DNA of 64,000 nt from Pardosa pseudoannulata (GCA_032207245.1 CM063507.1:95461639-95525638); one strand, 5' to 3'; shown: positions 44,216 to 54,304, counted from the first letter of the stretch. Program-made: numbers and translations. Notes: generated by a model not told the origin, from the sequence alone.

Positions 44216-45209
44216 CCCAGATAGCAAATTTAGTTTGCAGCAAACTTGCAGCAAGTTCAGCATGACAAGTCTGCAAATTTGAAACAAGATTGCAGCAAGT
44301 CTACGCAAACTTCGAAGTCACCATACCTCCAACTTGCAGCAAACTTGACCTCTAACTTGCAGCAAACTTGTCTTATCAAACTTGCAACAAACTTGTCATG
44401 CAAATTACAATACACTTGCATGAAAACTAAAACCTTACTTAATGAATTAATAGAATTAACACATCTATTTAATTTATTAGAAATTTTAGATAGTTGCAAA
44501 TTATAGACAAATGCTACTTTAAAAAATAACCACACTTGAATAATTAAAATAATAAATGCCTTTTAAAAGATCCATAGCAGCTTGCGGAATGGCGTGTCTG
44601 CCATTTTCAACTTTATGTGATTATGCTCTGGCCGAGTGTAAATTTGATACTTATTGTGCGTTTTTGTCATTGTTCAAGGTACAGAATGATTATTTTAATC
44701 ATTCAACGCGTTGTTTTTCACATATACGTTGTTATGTGAACGATTTCCTCACCTTACAGCACTTTTCTTTCGTTTTACGGAAGCCGCTGTAAGCGTATTA
44801 ACTTTTCTGTTTGGCAAACTCGTTTTTCTTTCTGCACCAAATTATGTTGTGATCTTTATTCGTTCGGAGGTTGAAGTAGTGCATTTTCCACTGCTAGGTA
44901 CTCCGTAAAAACCTATTACCTTGACCTTGCGTGTCTGCCATGTTGTCATTCTTGTCTTTGGCCGGAAAACGTTTGCGCATGCGCTCATTATCTTAAATCT
45001 CATGCAATGATGGGAATTTTAGCTTGCTCCAAGTTTGTCATAACAAGATTGCCACAGTTTTGCAACAAAATTACGTTACAAAGGAGCGGTCGCTTATGTT
45101 CCGTCTAACGTGCAGGAGTTTTGCTGCAAGTTTGTCGGGTCAAATTTGTAATGACAAGATATTATCCAGGAAAAAATCAAATTTGCTGCAAATATGCGTG
45201 CTATCTGGG
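44216..45209. mobile_element. Foldback-like DNA element with tandem-repeat arms
   Basis: The ends CCCAGATAGCA and TGCTATCTGGG are inverted copies. The left arm (44216-44410) is built from variants of TTGCAGCAAACTTG; the right arm (about 45018-45209) has the inverted motif (TTGCTGCAAG, CAAGTTTGTC). The centre (44410-45015) has no recognised gene. Complex repeated arms are typical of foldback elements. The family is not assigned. Confidence 0.7.
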
Positions 45210-45369
45210 AGGTTGTGCAGTTGAAATTTTAAAAGATTTGAACTCAAGAATTTTATACTGCCTGAAAGTATCACAACCAGGTAACAGTGGTCCGCAAAAG
45301 TGAGCTCTAGAAAATATAGGACTTTTGACATGAGCAGGATAATCAGAAGACCAAAAATCAAAGTTTATC

Positions 45370-45740
45370 GATAGTTTTTTAAAACGCCGAACAGTCCGTA
45401 AATATTTTGAATTCTGAGCCTAAAAGGTAACTTTTGAATTTTTTTTTTTTTAATGCTTCTGTAATTGCCAGCACTTCTAATTCGTAACTTGATAATTTCT
45501 CCTCAGCAATAGAAGTTTTCTTGCTCATGAAATGAATTTGTATGGTGTTTTCCCTCCTTGCTTGACTGAAATAAAATTGCTCCGTAGCCATACCTACTTG
45601 CATCAGTATGTAATTCTAATTTGGCCCCTTGTTTAAAAAGATGTAATATTGGGTCTTTAGCTAGCACATCTTTGAGTGCACGGAATGTTATTTTTTGTTC
45701 AATGCCGAAGGAAAACTGAGATGAAGAATTGAAAGACTTA
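45370..45740 (-). pseudogene. Gypsy RNase H remnant
   Basis: On the minus strand ELHTDASRYGYGAI (Asp) is followed in another frame by FMSKKTSIAEEKLSSYELEVLAITEALKK (Glu) and IFTDCSAF (Asp), the Gypsy RNase H catalytic pattern. There is an extra Lys codon run (poly-A) and a frame change near 45600. Confidence 0.8.
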
Positions 45741-45756
45741 GAGATAAGAGAATTGG

Positions 45757-46526
45757 AACTTTAATAGCGGCAACTATTTATTTACATTGATTACAAAAGT
45801 GATACATGTCACCTTGTTTTAAAGTCTTTCAATATAGTCGCCAGCATTGTGTATAATGCGTTTCCAACAATGTGGAAGTCGCAGAACACCTGTAGCAGCG
45901 CCTGTTATGTTGATAGTTCGAATGGATCGGTCTATTGACGCAAGAATCTCTGGAACAATTCCGAAGCGAATGCCACAAAGTAGTTTCTTCATCATAGGAA
46001 TTAAGACAAAGTCACAAGGGCTTAGATCTGGGGCACAGTCGTAAGCGCAAATCCTGTCTTTCGGGCCAGCTCACGAATCGTTTGGCATCGATCACTGTCC
46101 ATTAGTGAGGCAACATCATGCACTTCTGCACCGCTGACACTTGGACGACCTGGCCGATGCATGTCTGCCCCATTTGGGCATCCTTTATTGAAGGTTTTTA
46201 CCCATCTTGCTACAATTGTGTAAGGCAATGAACATTCCCCGCAAACCTCTTGAAGCCCTAGATGACATTGTCGTTATGTACGACCTCTGACACATTGAAT
46301 TTTTATCCATTTTCGTTCTTGTTTTGAAAATGTCCTCGCAACACTTACTTTAGACAGCAAGCTAATACAAGGAACAGTTCTTCACGTCACCCCGCATTGA
46401 TATGACTTAGGAATTATGAGTCTTTTTTCTGAGAGGTAAGGCAGGTATGTAGCTCACGTGTGGTATACGTGGCATTCTTTGGTTTGGTTGCGTAGCGCTT
46501 TTACAGCAGTGTTGCCACTATTAATG
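45757..46526 (-). mobile_element. Second internally deleted mariner
   Basis: The inverted ends share TTAATAG[CT]GGCAAC (45761-45772 and inverted at 46511-46522). The element interrupts a Gypsy pol between RT and RNase H. Confidence 0.78.
45830..46228 (-). pseudogene. Deleted mariner transposase: HTH joined to C-terminus
   Basis: The HTH part (46228 down) has ARWVKTFNKGCPNGADMHRPGRPSVS and RQTIRELARKTG-like sequence (here RCQTIRELARKTG). Within about 10 codons, and with a frame change, it passes into APDLSPCDF and the mariner C-terminus (MMKKLLCGIRF, then CWKRIIHNAGDYIE). The first catalytic aspartates are missing. Confidence 0.8.
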
Positions 46527-46539
46527 TTTAAAAAACGCT

Positions 46540-47312
46540 TGTATTTTTCTAAAATAACCAACCAGTCCAAGAAAACCGTACCTGTTTTACATTTTTCGGT
46601 TCAGGAAAATTCTGTACAACAGCAGTTTTTGCAAGTGATGGGCGAATAGTACCATTTTCTATAATGTGCCTCAAGAACTCGATCTTTTTCTTCAGAAAAT
46701 GGCATTTTGTAAAATTTAGTTATAGTCTGAACTTAGAAGCAGTGAATAGTACCATTTTCTATAATGTGCCTCAAGAACTCGATCTTTTTCTTCAGAAAAT
46801 GGCATTTTGTAAAATTTAGTTATAGTCTGAACTTAGAAGCAGTTTCTAGAACTCGTTTTCAATTTTCAATCCTTCTAATTCGTTTGATGCTGGTATTATG
46901 ATGTCGTCTAGGCAAATGGATACTATACCCTCTTTCAGGATCTAACGGAAAAACGTGATAGATGTATCTTTGGAAGACTGGAAGACTGTAATGCTGAAGG
47001 GAACTTTCAAAAATCGAGTTGATTGTCCTTGGTAATAAACGCGATGTACTTTCTGCGGTCTTCGTCTACTTCAACGTGAAAAAAGCCGCTTTTTAAATCC
47101 AGAGTAGTGAAAATTTTCCCGTGTTGAATGGACTTTAACACGTCTTTCATTAATGGTAGTGGGAACTTATTTTTAATTATTTTACTATTTAATTTGTGGT
47201 AATCCACACATAAACGATATTCTCCACTTTTCTTTTTAACGAGAACTACAGGTGAGACGTAATCTGGCGTGGATTGTCTTTTAATTTTTGCTCTAACCAT
47301 TCGTTTATTCAT
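46540..47312 (-). pseudogene. Gypsy reverse transcriptase remnant
   Basis: The upper part has YVSPVVLVKKKSGEYRLCVDYHKLN and FTTLDLKSGFFHVEVDE (first catalytic Asp). Lower down ICLDDIII corresponds to the catalytic YxDD box with Tyr replaced by Cys. After the 100-bp duplication the thumb-like CHFLKKKIEFLRHIIENG and a PEPKNVKQVR stretch follow. Multiple frame breaks occur. Confidence 0.8.
46644..46843. repeat. Perfect tandem duplication of 100 bp in Gypsy RT
   Basis: The unit starting GAATAGTACCATTTTC at 46644 is repeated at 46744 without visible change. Confidence 0.95.
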
Positions 47313-47782
47313 TTGTCGACATAAGCCTGTTCAGACCGAGAAAGTCGTCGACTTTTACATACGCGTATATCTTTCGTTAAAATGATTTTCATTTTTAAAT
47401 TTGTGTCCTCCGTTTTGCTAGGAGCGTAATTGGAAACTAAATTTTTTATTTCTGTTCGAACGTGAACATCACCAACATGGTCCAAGTCCACTATCGAGGG
47501 GTCTTCTACGGCCTGTGATATCTGAAACAGGAACTTGTTTCCCCACTCCTTCGTTGTGGGAGTCGAACTATTTGTGTTTTCTAATGGGGGGGTGTCATCC
47601 TCCTTAACTCCTTTTCTTTCCTTGTTGACTCTCCTGCTTGAACAACCACTTGGACCTGTGGCGCGATGTCTCTTATCTCTCTCTTCTGGGGATGCATTCT
47701 TTTCTAGAGTCTGCAGTTGGCACAAAAGTGGGGGAGTGACGATAGCGTCAACGCTCAGATTTTCAACTAGTACCGCTTTCAC
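47309..47782 (-). pseudogene. Gypsy protease-RT linker region
   Basis: An open frame of 157 codons ends in CKSRRLSRSEQAYVDK, the basic stretch just before the RT in this group. The N-terminal half is low in recognised motifs (Thr/Ser/Pro-rich). It continues in the RT frame after a stop. Confidence 0.6.
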
Positions 47783-47798
47783 AGATATTTGGACTGTT

Positions 47799-48330
47799 TG
47801 TAATGCTGAAGGGAACTTTTAAAAATTCCAGATGATTGTCCTTGGTAATGAACGCGATGTACTTTCTGCCGTCTTAGTATACTTCAACGTGAAAAAAGAC
47901 TCTTTAAATTCAGAATAGTGAAAATTTACCCTGTTAAATGGACTCTAACACGTCTTCCATTAATGTGTGAAACTTATCTTTAAATCATTTTACTATTTAA
48001 TTTGTGGTAATCCGTAATCTTCACTTTTCTTTTTAACTAAAACTATATGTGAGACATAATCTGACGTGGATTGTCGTATAATTTTTTGCTCTAGCCATTC
48101 GCTTATTCATTATGACAATGTGTAATCGAAAGAGGCTATTCCCGCTGGCTATCTCTCTCCAAAACAGGACGTGAGAAAGGTACTTTCTTGTGCAGTTTTT
48201 TAACGGAAATAGATACTTTTTCACGCAGTTAATTTCGGCACCTGAATCACACAAACAGTTTATGATTTTTCCGTCAATACAAATATTTGCATGCTGAATG
48301 GCATTTTTGACGTTTAGGGAAACTTAATGT
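47799..48330 (-). pseudogene. Gypsy protease and a second, diverged RT copy
   Basis: IINCLCDSGAEINCVKKYL near 48250 is the aspartic protease active-site region. Soon after it, 48112-47799 is a diverged copy of the RT segment at 47314-46988 (both with the codons for RLCVDY-like and GFFHVEVDE-like regions), without the linker. The order protease-RT-linker-RT is therefore abnormal. Confidence 0.72.
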
Positions 48331-48505
48331 TATGCGTATTCCTGATACTGGATTTTCGTTAGATACTCGTTGTGGAATTCCAGACGCATGCCTCGAAGTA
48401 CAATGGCTCTCTTGTTATTGGCGAGGAAAACAGCTGATGCTCTGCTTTTATTCTTGGGCAGGTGGGACCTCAGTAACAATGGAGTGGAGACGTAAAGTCT
48501 AGGGT
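48331..48505. other. Upstream part of the Gypsy remnant
   Basis: It is probably degenerate sequence between gag and protease. No motif was recognised. Confidence 0.35.
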
Positions 48506-49087
48506 TGTGATACTATAATATAATAGCGATCATGTCCCTGATGGCTGGTCGATAAAAAATAGTATCAAGGTATATTCGATAGCCCTCCTAACCTCCCAGC
48601 ATATGAGGGTCCAGAAAAAGAGTGAGGTCATGCTGTACCAACGTTACTGCGAGGAGGAGCTTTAAAAACGGGAGCGAGCCCGCTGTCGGGGCTACAGGAA
48701 ACGGGCGTCGCTTGCAGAGCGACGTGTCCACCCCTCTAGAGAGAGGAAATCCTTGGTGAGTCTTGGGGCGATTTTATTTTCTTTTTGCGGACTTGGGCTG
48801 TGAGCCAAGTCCTGATTACAGACTATAAGAGTCTAAGGAGAGAAGGTTTCTCTTCTTTTGTGGCCAAGTTAGCTGAACAGCGATCAACTTCATATCGTCG
48901 AGAATTAGCGGAAGCAGTCCACACCTGTTTTCGACATCAAAGGATTCTTCCTTCCAATCCTTGTAAATAGCCTGTGCTTTCCCATTTATCGAAGATCCTT
49001 CAATAAAAGGAATTGTAGTGTAACTGGTTGTCAGAGTGGTCTACGTAATCACCTGTGCACTTCGGTCTAGGTGATAAAAACGTTACA
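48506..49087 (+). repeat. Candidate LTR
   Basis: The segment starts TGTGATACTATA and ends AACGTTACA, contains AATAAA at 49002, and has the GC-rich centre common in LTRs. No partner, target duplication or primer site was found. The plus-strand frame at 48785-48970 within it is not considered a gene. Confidence 0.3.
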
Positions 49088-49596
49088 CCATTATCGTTTT
49101 GAAGTGTACTTTACTTCATTTGTTTTCAACATTCTAAAGTTACAGCTTTTTAAAGTTGCACCTTTTATTTACAAAAGTTCAGAAGTGTAGAAATTAGGGT
49201 TAAGTTTGTTTTTATTTAAATCTACTCATATTAATATTTTCTATTAATTTTCATTAGACCGCAATATAAAAATATTCCAATTCTTATTTTTATATACTTT
49301 TTTAATATTCGTGTTAAAGTATAATCTATTCGAATTTTCAGCTAAAACTTCATACGATTTTATTTTTGCAGTATATTTCGTTTTTAATTTTTAAAGGGTG
49401 TCTCATCTAATAGATTAAGACAAATCGTAGATTAAACGCTTTGTAAATGAAGTGCAGTCAATCTCCATTAAATTTTAACCGACTATTTTTAGACCAGTCT
49501 TTAATGTTACGGCTATCTTTTATTTATAAAATCAACACAAAATTTGTTTTTAATGTAATTTATTCTTATTAATTTATTCTTGATTAATTTTCGAAT
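49088..49596. other. Gene-free AT-rich stretch
   Basis: Nothing recognised. Confidence 0.55.
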
Positions 49597-49668
49597 ATGC
49601 CGAATGATGGTCAGGGCGCTAATCTTTGGTACCGCATTTCTTGGGTTCGAATCCCATAATGGCATGGT
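49597..49668 (+). repeat. tRNA-like sequence (SINE head or tRNA pseudogene)
   Basis: TGGTCAGGGCGCTAA (A-box-like) and GGGTTCGAATCCC (perfect B box) have tRNA spacing. The outer arms do not form a clear acceptor stem. Confidence 0.5.
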
Positions 49669-49891
49669 TGTTCGTTGCATTTCGTAATTGGCTGTAAGCA
49701 GTAAGTCCAGGTCCTCGTTTTTCAAAAAATAGTAGATCGTAGTGCTCCAAATCAAACCCAAACTTTTGAATACATTATACAAATATACGCTAAAGTACCA
49801 CTGAATTATGGATACCTACCGAGTAAGGAGTTGGGCCTCTCTCTGTCCTTCATAATGGCTGCCACATGACAAGGCATAGATTCTAGTTTCT

Positions 49892-50579
49892 CTTCCCTCA
49901 CATGTTGGTATTGTTGGGAATGAGCGAGCAGATAAAGCTGCCAGATCCGCTACCAAACTTCTCCACTTCCACTTACCGTACCCTGACATCAAGAATTATG
50001 TGATTAAATTAGCAAGAAGAAAATGGCAGTATATTTGGAACCAACAAATTTACAATAAACTTTATTCAGTAAAAAATGAACTATCACTCTGGCCTTCAAT
50101 ACCCTCCAGGAAGCATGACGTCATTCTTACTCGCCTTCGTATAGGACATACCCGCTTTACCCATCGTCACCTATTGCTCGGGGAACCTGCCCCTGTTTGC
50201 AAACTTTGTAAAATACCCGTGACTGTTAAACACATTCTAACAGAATGTCCAAATTTTTACCGCCACCGTGTTTATCATTTTAAATCTCATTCTATATCCC
50301 TAAGTTCATTGCTTCATGATCCACCTCATTTGAATCTTTTTAATTTTTTAAAAGACATTGGTTTTTATGCATATATTTAAGGTCGTTAACTCATAGCTTT
50401 TATTTATACACTGTCATTGCATATTTTTTATATTTGCTCTTATCTTCTGGCATTCTTTTAGCCCTGCTGTTTTTAACTTGTTGTTTATTGTAGTCGTTTA
50501 AATCTTAACTATTTGTTTGGCACAATATGTTCCAAGAGGATTCAGTGCCAATAAATCCTATAAAACCAAAACCAATCAA
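49892..50579 (+). mobile_element. 5'-truncated LINE, subfamily B, with 9-bp target duplication
   Basis: CTAGTTTCT is duplicated at 49883-49891 and 50580-50588. The coding C-terminus is open from the 5' junction to a stop at about 50380 (RADKAARSATKLLHFHLPYPDIKNYV, then CKLCKIPVTVKHILTEC). The 3' end has the GGCAC...GTGCC hairpin with an AACCAATCAAC tail. Confidence 0.92.
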
Positions 50580-50588
50580 CTAGTTTCT

Positions 50589-50950
50589 AGAAACGTTATA
50601 CGGGTATTGCTTGCCAAATATTGGCTAAAGCTGCCCATAGTTAGTTGGTGTTGTGTGATGGGCTTTCAAGCATTGTTCCAAAACATCGCAAAGATGCTCA
50701 ATATGATTTAAGTCTAGACCTCTAGGGGGCCAATTTATGACAGAAAATCAGAGGTGTGATCACTCAACTAGCTAGTAGCCAACCGGGACTTGTTTTCACA
50801 AGTCCCGGTCGGCTACTAGCTAGTTGGGTGATCACGCCTCTGATTTTCCAACGGCACAGTTGTGTTGTTGGAAAAACTCCATTACCGTGCGGATAACAGA
50901 ACGTCATAAACGGATGGAGGTGACCTACCAGCAACTCTAAGTAAAAAATC
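50589..50950 (-). pseudogene. Tc1-like transposase remnant interrupted by a hairpin
   Basis: On the minus strand, 50905-50849 encodes a VMEFFQQHNCAV-like piece and, below the hairpin, 50742-50640 encodes NWPPRGLDLNHIEHLCDVLEQCLKAHH. These are the WPxxSPDLNPIEHLWDxLxR region of Tc1 transposases with the last catalytic residue region; the usual SPDLNP is GLDLNH here. A 106-bp palindrome separates the two pieces. Confidence 0.75.
50743..50848. repeat. Near-perfect 106-bp hairpin
   Basis: Two 51-bp arms (GAAAATCAGAGG... / ...CCTCTGATTTTC) are separated by the 4-base loop TTTC. Only three arm positions differ, all transitions. It lies inside a Tc1 transposase remnant. Confidence 0.98.
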
Positions 50951-51200
50951 GTATAAAAAATTCATGTTATTTATAGTAAGGGTTTGGATATGTTCAACTT
51001 TTAAAAATCGTGTAAGGGGGAAAAATCTAAATATTTTCCCCCAAAACTGTGCAAAAGAGTAATAATGAAATCCGTTCTACATATTTATAAAACAAAAAAG
51101 AAATCCATTTTTATTATAAAAAAATTCAAATTATTCTGCAGTAAAAACTTAGTATTATAAGTTCATACAATATGCGTATATACAGCGAATGCATGTGCGG
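50951..51200. other. Gene-free AT-rich stretch
   Basis: Nothing recognised. Confidence 0.5.
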
Positions 51201-51606
51201 TTGGTTGGTTGGAGTTTAGTTGTTCTGTTAGCGGATGTTAATGTTAGGAAAGGTATACAACTTACCTTTCTTCCGCTTCTTCTGGGCGTCTGTATCTAAA
51301 ACAAAACTAGACTTCTAGGATGGATGGAGAGCTCTATTTCTACAAAACACATTTATTCTATTAACTAACACTCACGTGACAAAACATAATTATTTACATG
51401 GTTCTACACTAAAATTACTTCACACTTCGGGTTTCGTAACAGCGATTGCTCGCGACATTCTATAATCAGAGTTCTGTTTACTTTTTTGTTCTCTCTCTCT
51501 TCACTTCAGTTCGGAGAGAAGCTTGGAAAGCCATGGAGGATGGAAGAAAAGGTTGCTCGACGCACATTGTAAATCCATGTAGAAAAACTGCGCCAAACAA
51601 GTTGTA
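51201..51606 (-). mobile_element. LINE 3' end in reverse orientation, split by about 366 bp
   Basis: GGTTGGTTGGAGTTTAG (51201-51217) is an inverted (AACC)n tail, and CTGCGCCAAACAAG (51588-51601) is the inverted start of the 3' hairpin. The 366-bp insert between has GTGCGTCGAGC... and AATAAATGTG on the minus strand and may be a solo LTR; its boundaries were not proven. This is the only LINE copy here on the minus strand. Confidence 0.6.
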
Positions 51607-52159
51607 AAAATAAAACTTAAAAAACGAAATTTACGAATACAAATTTTCAGGAAAAAGGAAATCTTAGAATCTTAAAATACCTTAAATGGTTTGAAAAACA
51701 TTTAACCCAAAATACGTGTAAAATTGAAATATGTTCAAAATAACACAGTAGACGTGCAAAGTTTGATTAAAAGCCATGATTTAAAATTAAAATGAAAAAT
51801 GTTTTAAAGAAATTATTGGTTTAAAATCCTAAAGAAATTAAGGGGGTTAAATGATTTTTATTATCCATGGGAGGCAACAAAGATAACATCACTTTTATTA
51901 TTTAGTCTATAACTTTTAACAATCATTTAAACAATATTTTAAAAATAATGTCATACACTATAAAATAATACAGTTTTAAAATATTTCAACTTCGTTTTGT
52001 ATTAAATTTAGACACAATTTTAAATAAAAAGGTTTGAAAAAATATGAATTGTGAAATACAATAAAATCACTTTTTTAATTAAGGTTATCCCTTAGAAAAT
52101 GAAACAACACAAAATATAAAATAAATAAAACACTTACCTAATGTAGGTATCCCACGTAT
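51607..52159. other. Gene-free AT-rich stretch
   Basis: Nothing recognised. Confidence 0.5.
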
Positions 52160-52326
52160 ATGGAGGATAAGATCGATTTCTTTGATTAAAAAAAATCCTG
52201 GAAAGTGTCCTGTGAATTTTCTTTCATTTTCCTGCACATAAATTCAAATGGTAAAAATCAAATTGATTATCATCCTTGCGAAGTGATCTCTTAATTGAAC
52301 TCCACAAATCCTCAATTGTATTGGTG
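52160..52326 (-). pseudogene. IS1595/Merlin-like transposase C-terminal remnant
   Basis: The minus strand reads HTNTIEDLWSSIKRSLR and about 20 further related codons. The HTNTIE-W-xxK-RxLR pattern is the third catalytic region of ISXO2/IS1595-type transposases, which in eukaryotes includes Merlin. The rest of the gene was not found upstream. The codons of HTNTIE are also part of the satellite monomer that follows. Confidence 0.65.
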
Positions 52327-52481
52327 TGGTAAAAAAATAAGTAATAAAAAATTAGTAATTAAATAATTACCCTCAGTTGTATTGGTGTGGTAAAAGAAAT
52401 TAAGAATACTAAATAATACTTAATACAAAAAATTAATAATTCTAATAAAAAATTAATAATTAAATAATTTTTACCCTCAAT
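52309..52481. repeat. Satellite array, left part (about 2 units)
   Basis: Units share CCCTCARTTGTATTGGTGTGGTAAAAG-like cores followed by AT-rich spacers of TTAATAATTAAATAA. It is separated from the main array at 62174 by the 9.7-kb transposon. Confidence 0.88.
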
Positions 52482-52651
52482 GAGGAATTTGCACATGTGG
52501 GGGATTCGAACAACTTAGTGTTTTTCTGATAATTTCAGACTCGTAGATTCCAAAAATGTTCTCAAAAATATAAAAAACTGGGTCCATCATTTAAAAAATT
52601 AATTTTAAAGTTAAGCGAAATTCACGTGACATCAAAACGCTCCGTGATTGG

Positions 52652-52671
52652 TTGTGATGTCATCGTTCATG
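52652..52671 (+). promoter_or_regulatory. Subterminal inverted repeat, left copy (CRE-like)
   Basis: TTGTGATGTCATCGTTCATG lies 157 bp before the ATG of the YqaJ gene. The inverted right copy differs at one position. It could be a shared promoter element or a transposase-binding site. Confidence 0.6.
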
Positions 52672-52828
52672 CAGACCAATATTTTTGTATTGCTTTTAAG
52701 CGCGCACTATTTTCCGATTTTGTTTTTGGAAGTTCCTGAAATTTTCTAGCTATCAAAATTTATTTTTATTTAAACCTGAAGGTTTATTTTATCGATCTAG
52801 ATAGCTTAGTTATCTCAATTTGTCATAA

Positions 52829-52962
52829 ATGTCTCTTCTACCTGGATTTACCAAAGGACAGTCAGACAACCTGCCGAAAATTGACAGCATGTCAATGTTT
52901 TCTTTCTTGGCAAAAAATCCGGATTTTATGGGAGCAGAAATACGAGGAATTAAAACCCAAAG
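52829..52962 (+). CDS. SWIM-YqaJ protein, exon 1
   Basis: The exon begins with ATG (MSLLPGFTKGQSDNLPKI) and ends at the donor AAAG|GTATGT in phase 2. The sequence FLAKNPDFMGAEIRGIKTQR leads into exon 2. The first ATG after the subterminal repeat was chosen. The opening residues have no recognised domain. Splicing to 54108 restores an arginine codon and keeps the frame open. Confidence 0.72.
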
Positions 52963-53353
52963 GTATGTAAAATCATTTATATTTTTTTCTAATTTTACTT
53001 AACATGTATTAATACTTTATTCATGCTAAACACAGCTCTTTTGTTTGTAAACACAAACAAGTCAAATAAATATACATTTATCATATGTACACACACATTT
53101 GTAGTAGCATCGTTTTTTATAAATAGAGAAGGATGTAATATTAAAATAAAAATTAGAGGAGGTATTTATACTTAATTTCATTGGAAATTATTTTGACCTG
53201 GTTAAAACAAAAAGTATCTGAAAATTATTTTAATAGTGAAGTTTGAAATGTATTAAAATACATTCTTGGATTAAAACATCAAAATTATGTATTAAAACCA
53301 CCATTATGGTTGTAAAATTTATTAACATTCTTAGATGTTTACTTTTTTTATGT

Positions 53354-53956
53354 GTAAAATACTAATTATTTCATATTTACATTCAACATATATTCATCTC
53401 ATGAACTATTTTGCTCAAAATAAACATGGCTATCTTATATTTAAGTTTCTTTATTAAATAATTTACAGAGCTGAAGAAATTTTGTAAAATAATATTAGTA
53501 TAAATTGATTTGTATATGTGATTATTTTAATGTAAGCTATGCACTTTTTTTGTGTGTGTAAAATACTAATTATTTCATATTTACATTCAACATATATTCA
53601 TCTCATGAATTATTTTGCTCAAAATAAACATGGCTATCTTATATTTAAGTTTCTTTATTAAATAATTTACAGAGCTGAAGAAATTTTGTAAAATAATATT
53701 AGTATAAATTGATTTGTATATGTGATTATTTTAATGTAAGCTATGCACTTTTTTTGTGTGTGTAAAATACTAATTATTTCATATTTACATTCAACATATA
53801 TTCATCTCATGAATTATTTTGCTCAAAATAAACATGGCTATCTTATATTTAAGTTTCTTTATTAAATAATTTACAGAGCTGAAGAAATTTTGTAAAATAA
53901 TATTAGTATAAATTGATTTGTATATGTGATTATTTTAATGTCAGCTATGCACTTTT
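53354..53956. repeat. Triplicated 204-bp unit in intron 1 of the YqaJ gene
   Basis: Copies start at 53354, 53558 and 53762 (GTAAAATACTAATTATTTC) and are nearly identical over their length. Two have a GTGTGTG start. No coding. Confidence 0.97.
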
Positions 53957-54107
53957 GATTTAATGTAACTAGCCTTTCTTTATAATATTTATAAAAAAAA
54001 AGTTCATGTGACTTTTAGAAATGTATGCATTTTTCAAATTCTTCATAGTATTTTTATATACTATTGTATTTATTATGTACTATTGTATTGTATTACTTTT
54101 TATTCAG

Positions 54108-54304
54108 ATCTGGACGTGAAAGTTATGGTGACAATGCCATTGGGTATGTCCAAGTAAAAAGACAATCAAACATTTGCACAGTCAAAGCTAAAGTGACTCC
54201 TGAACACAGTGTCAAAAAGCAAGCTTACAATGTTACTCTTTTGTGTAACGAAGAGGAAGAACAAGTGCTATCAGTTTCCTGCGAGGACTGTGCAGCATCA
54301 CAAG
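54108..54304 (+). CDS. SWIM-YqaJ protein, exon 2
   Basis: The exon lies between the acceptor TTTTTATTCAG and donor CAAG|GTGAGT. It encodes SGRESYGDNAIGYVQVKR, then NICTVKAKV and CEDCAASQ, the first half of a SWIM zinc finger (CxxC part). The zinc finger is completed by exon 3. SWIM fingers bind DNA or protein and often occur in transposon-encoded proteins. Confidence 0.8.

Larger units (their letters stand above)
45370..48330 (-). mobile_element. Gypsy-type pol remnant, rearranged and interrupted by a mariner
   Basis: On the minus strand the order is protease (48330-48200), a first partial RT copy (48112-47799), a protease-RT linker (47782-47309), a second RT copy (47312-46540), a mariner (46526-45757) and RNase H (45740-45370). 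A 100-bp tandem duplication lies in the RT. Many stops and frameshifts are present. Confidence 0.82.

Noticed and set aside
49597..49668. A functional tRNA gene
   Set aside because: The B box is good, but no acceptor stem pairs, so it is listed as a tRNA-like repeat instead.
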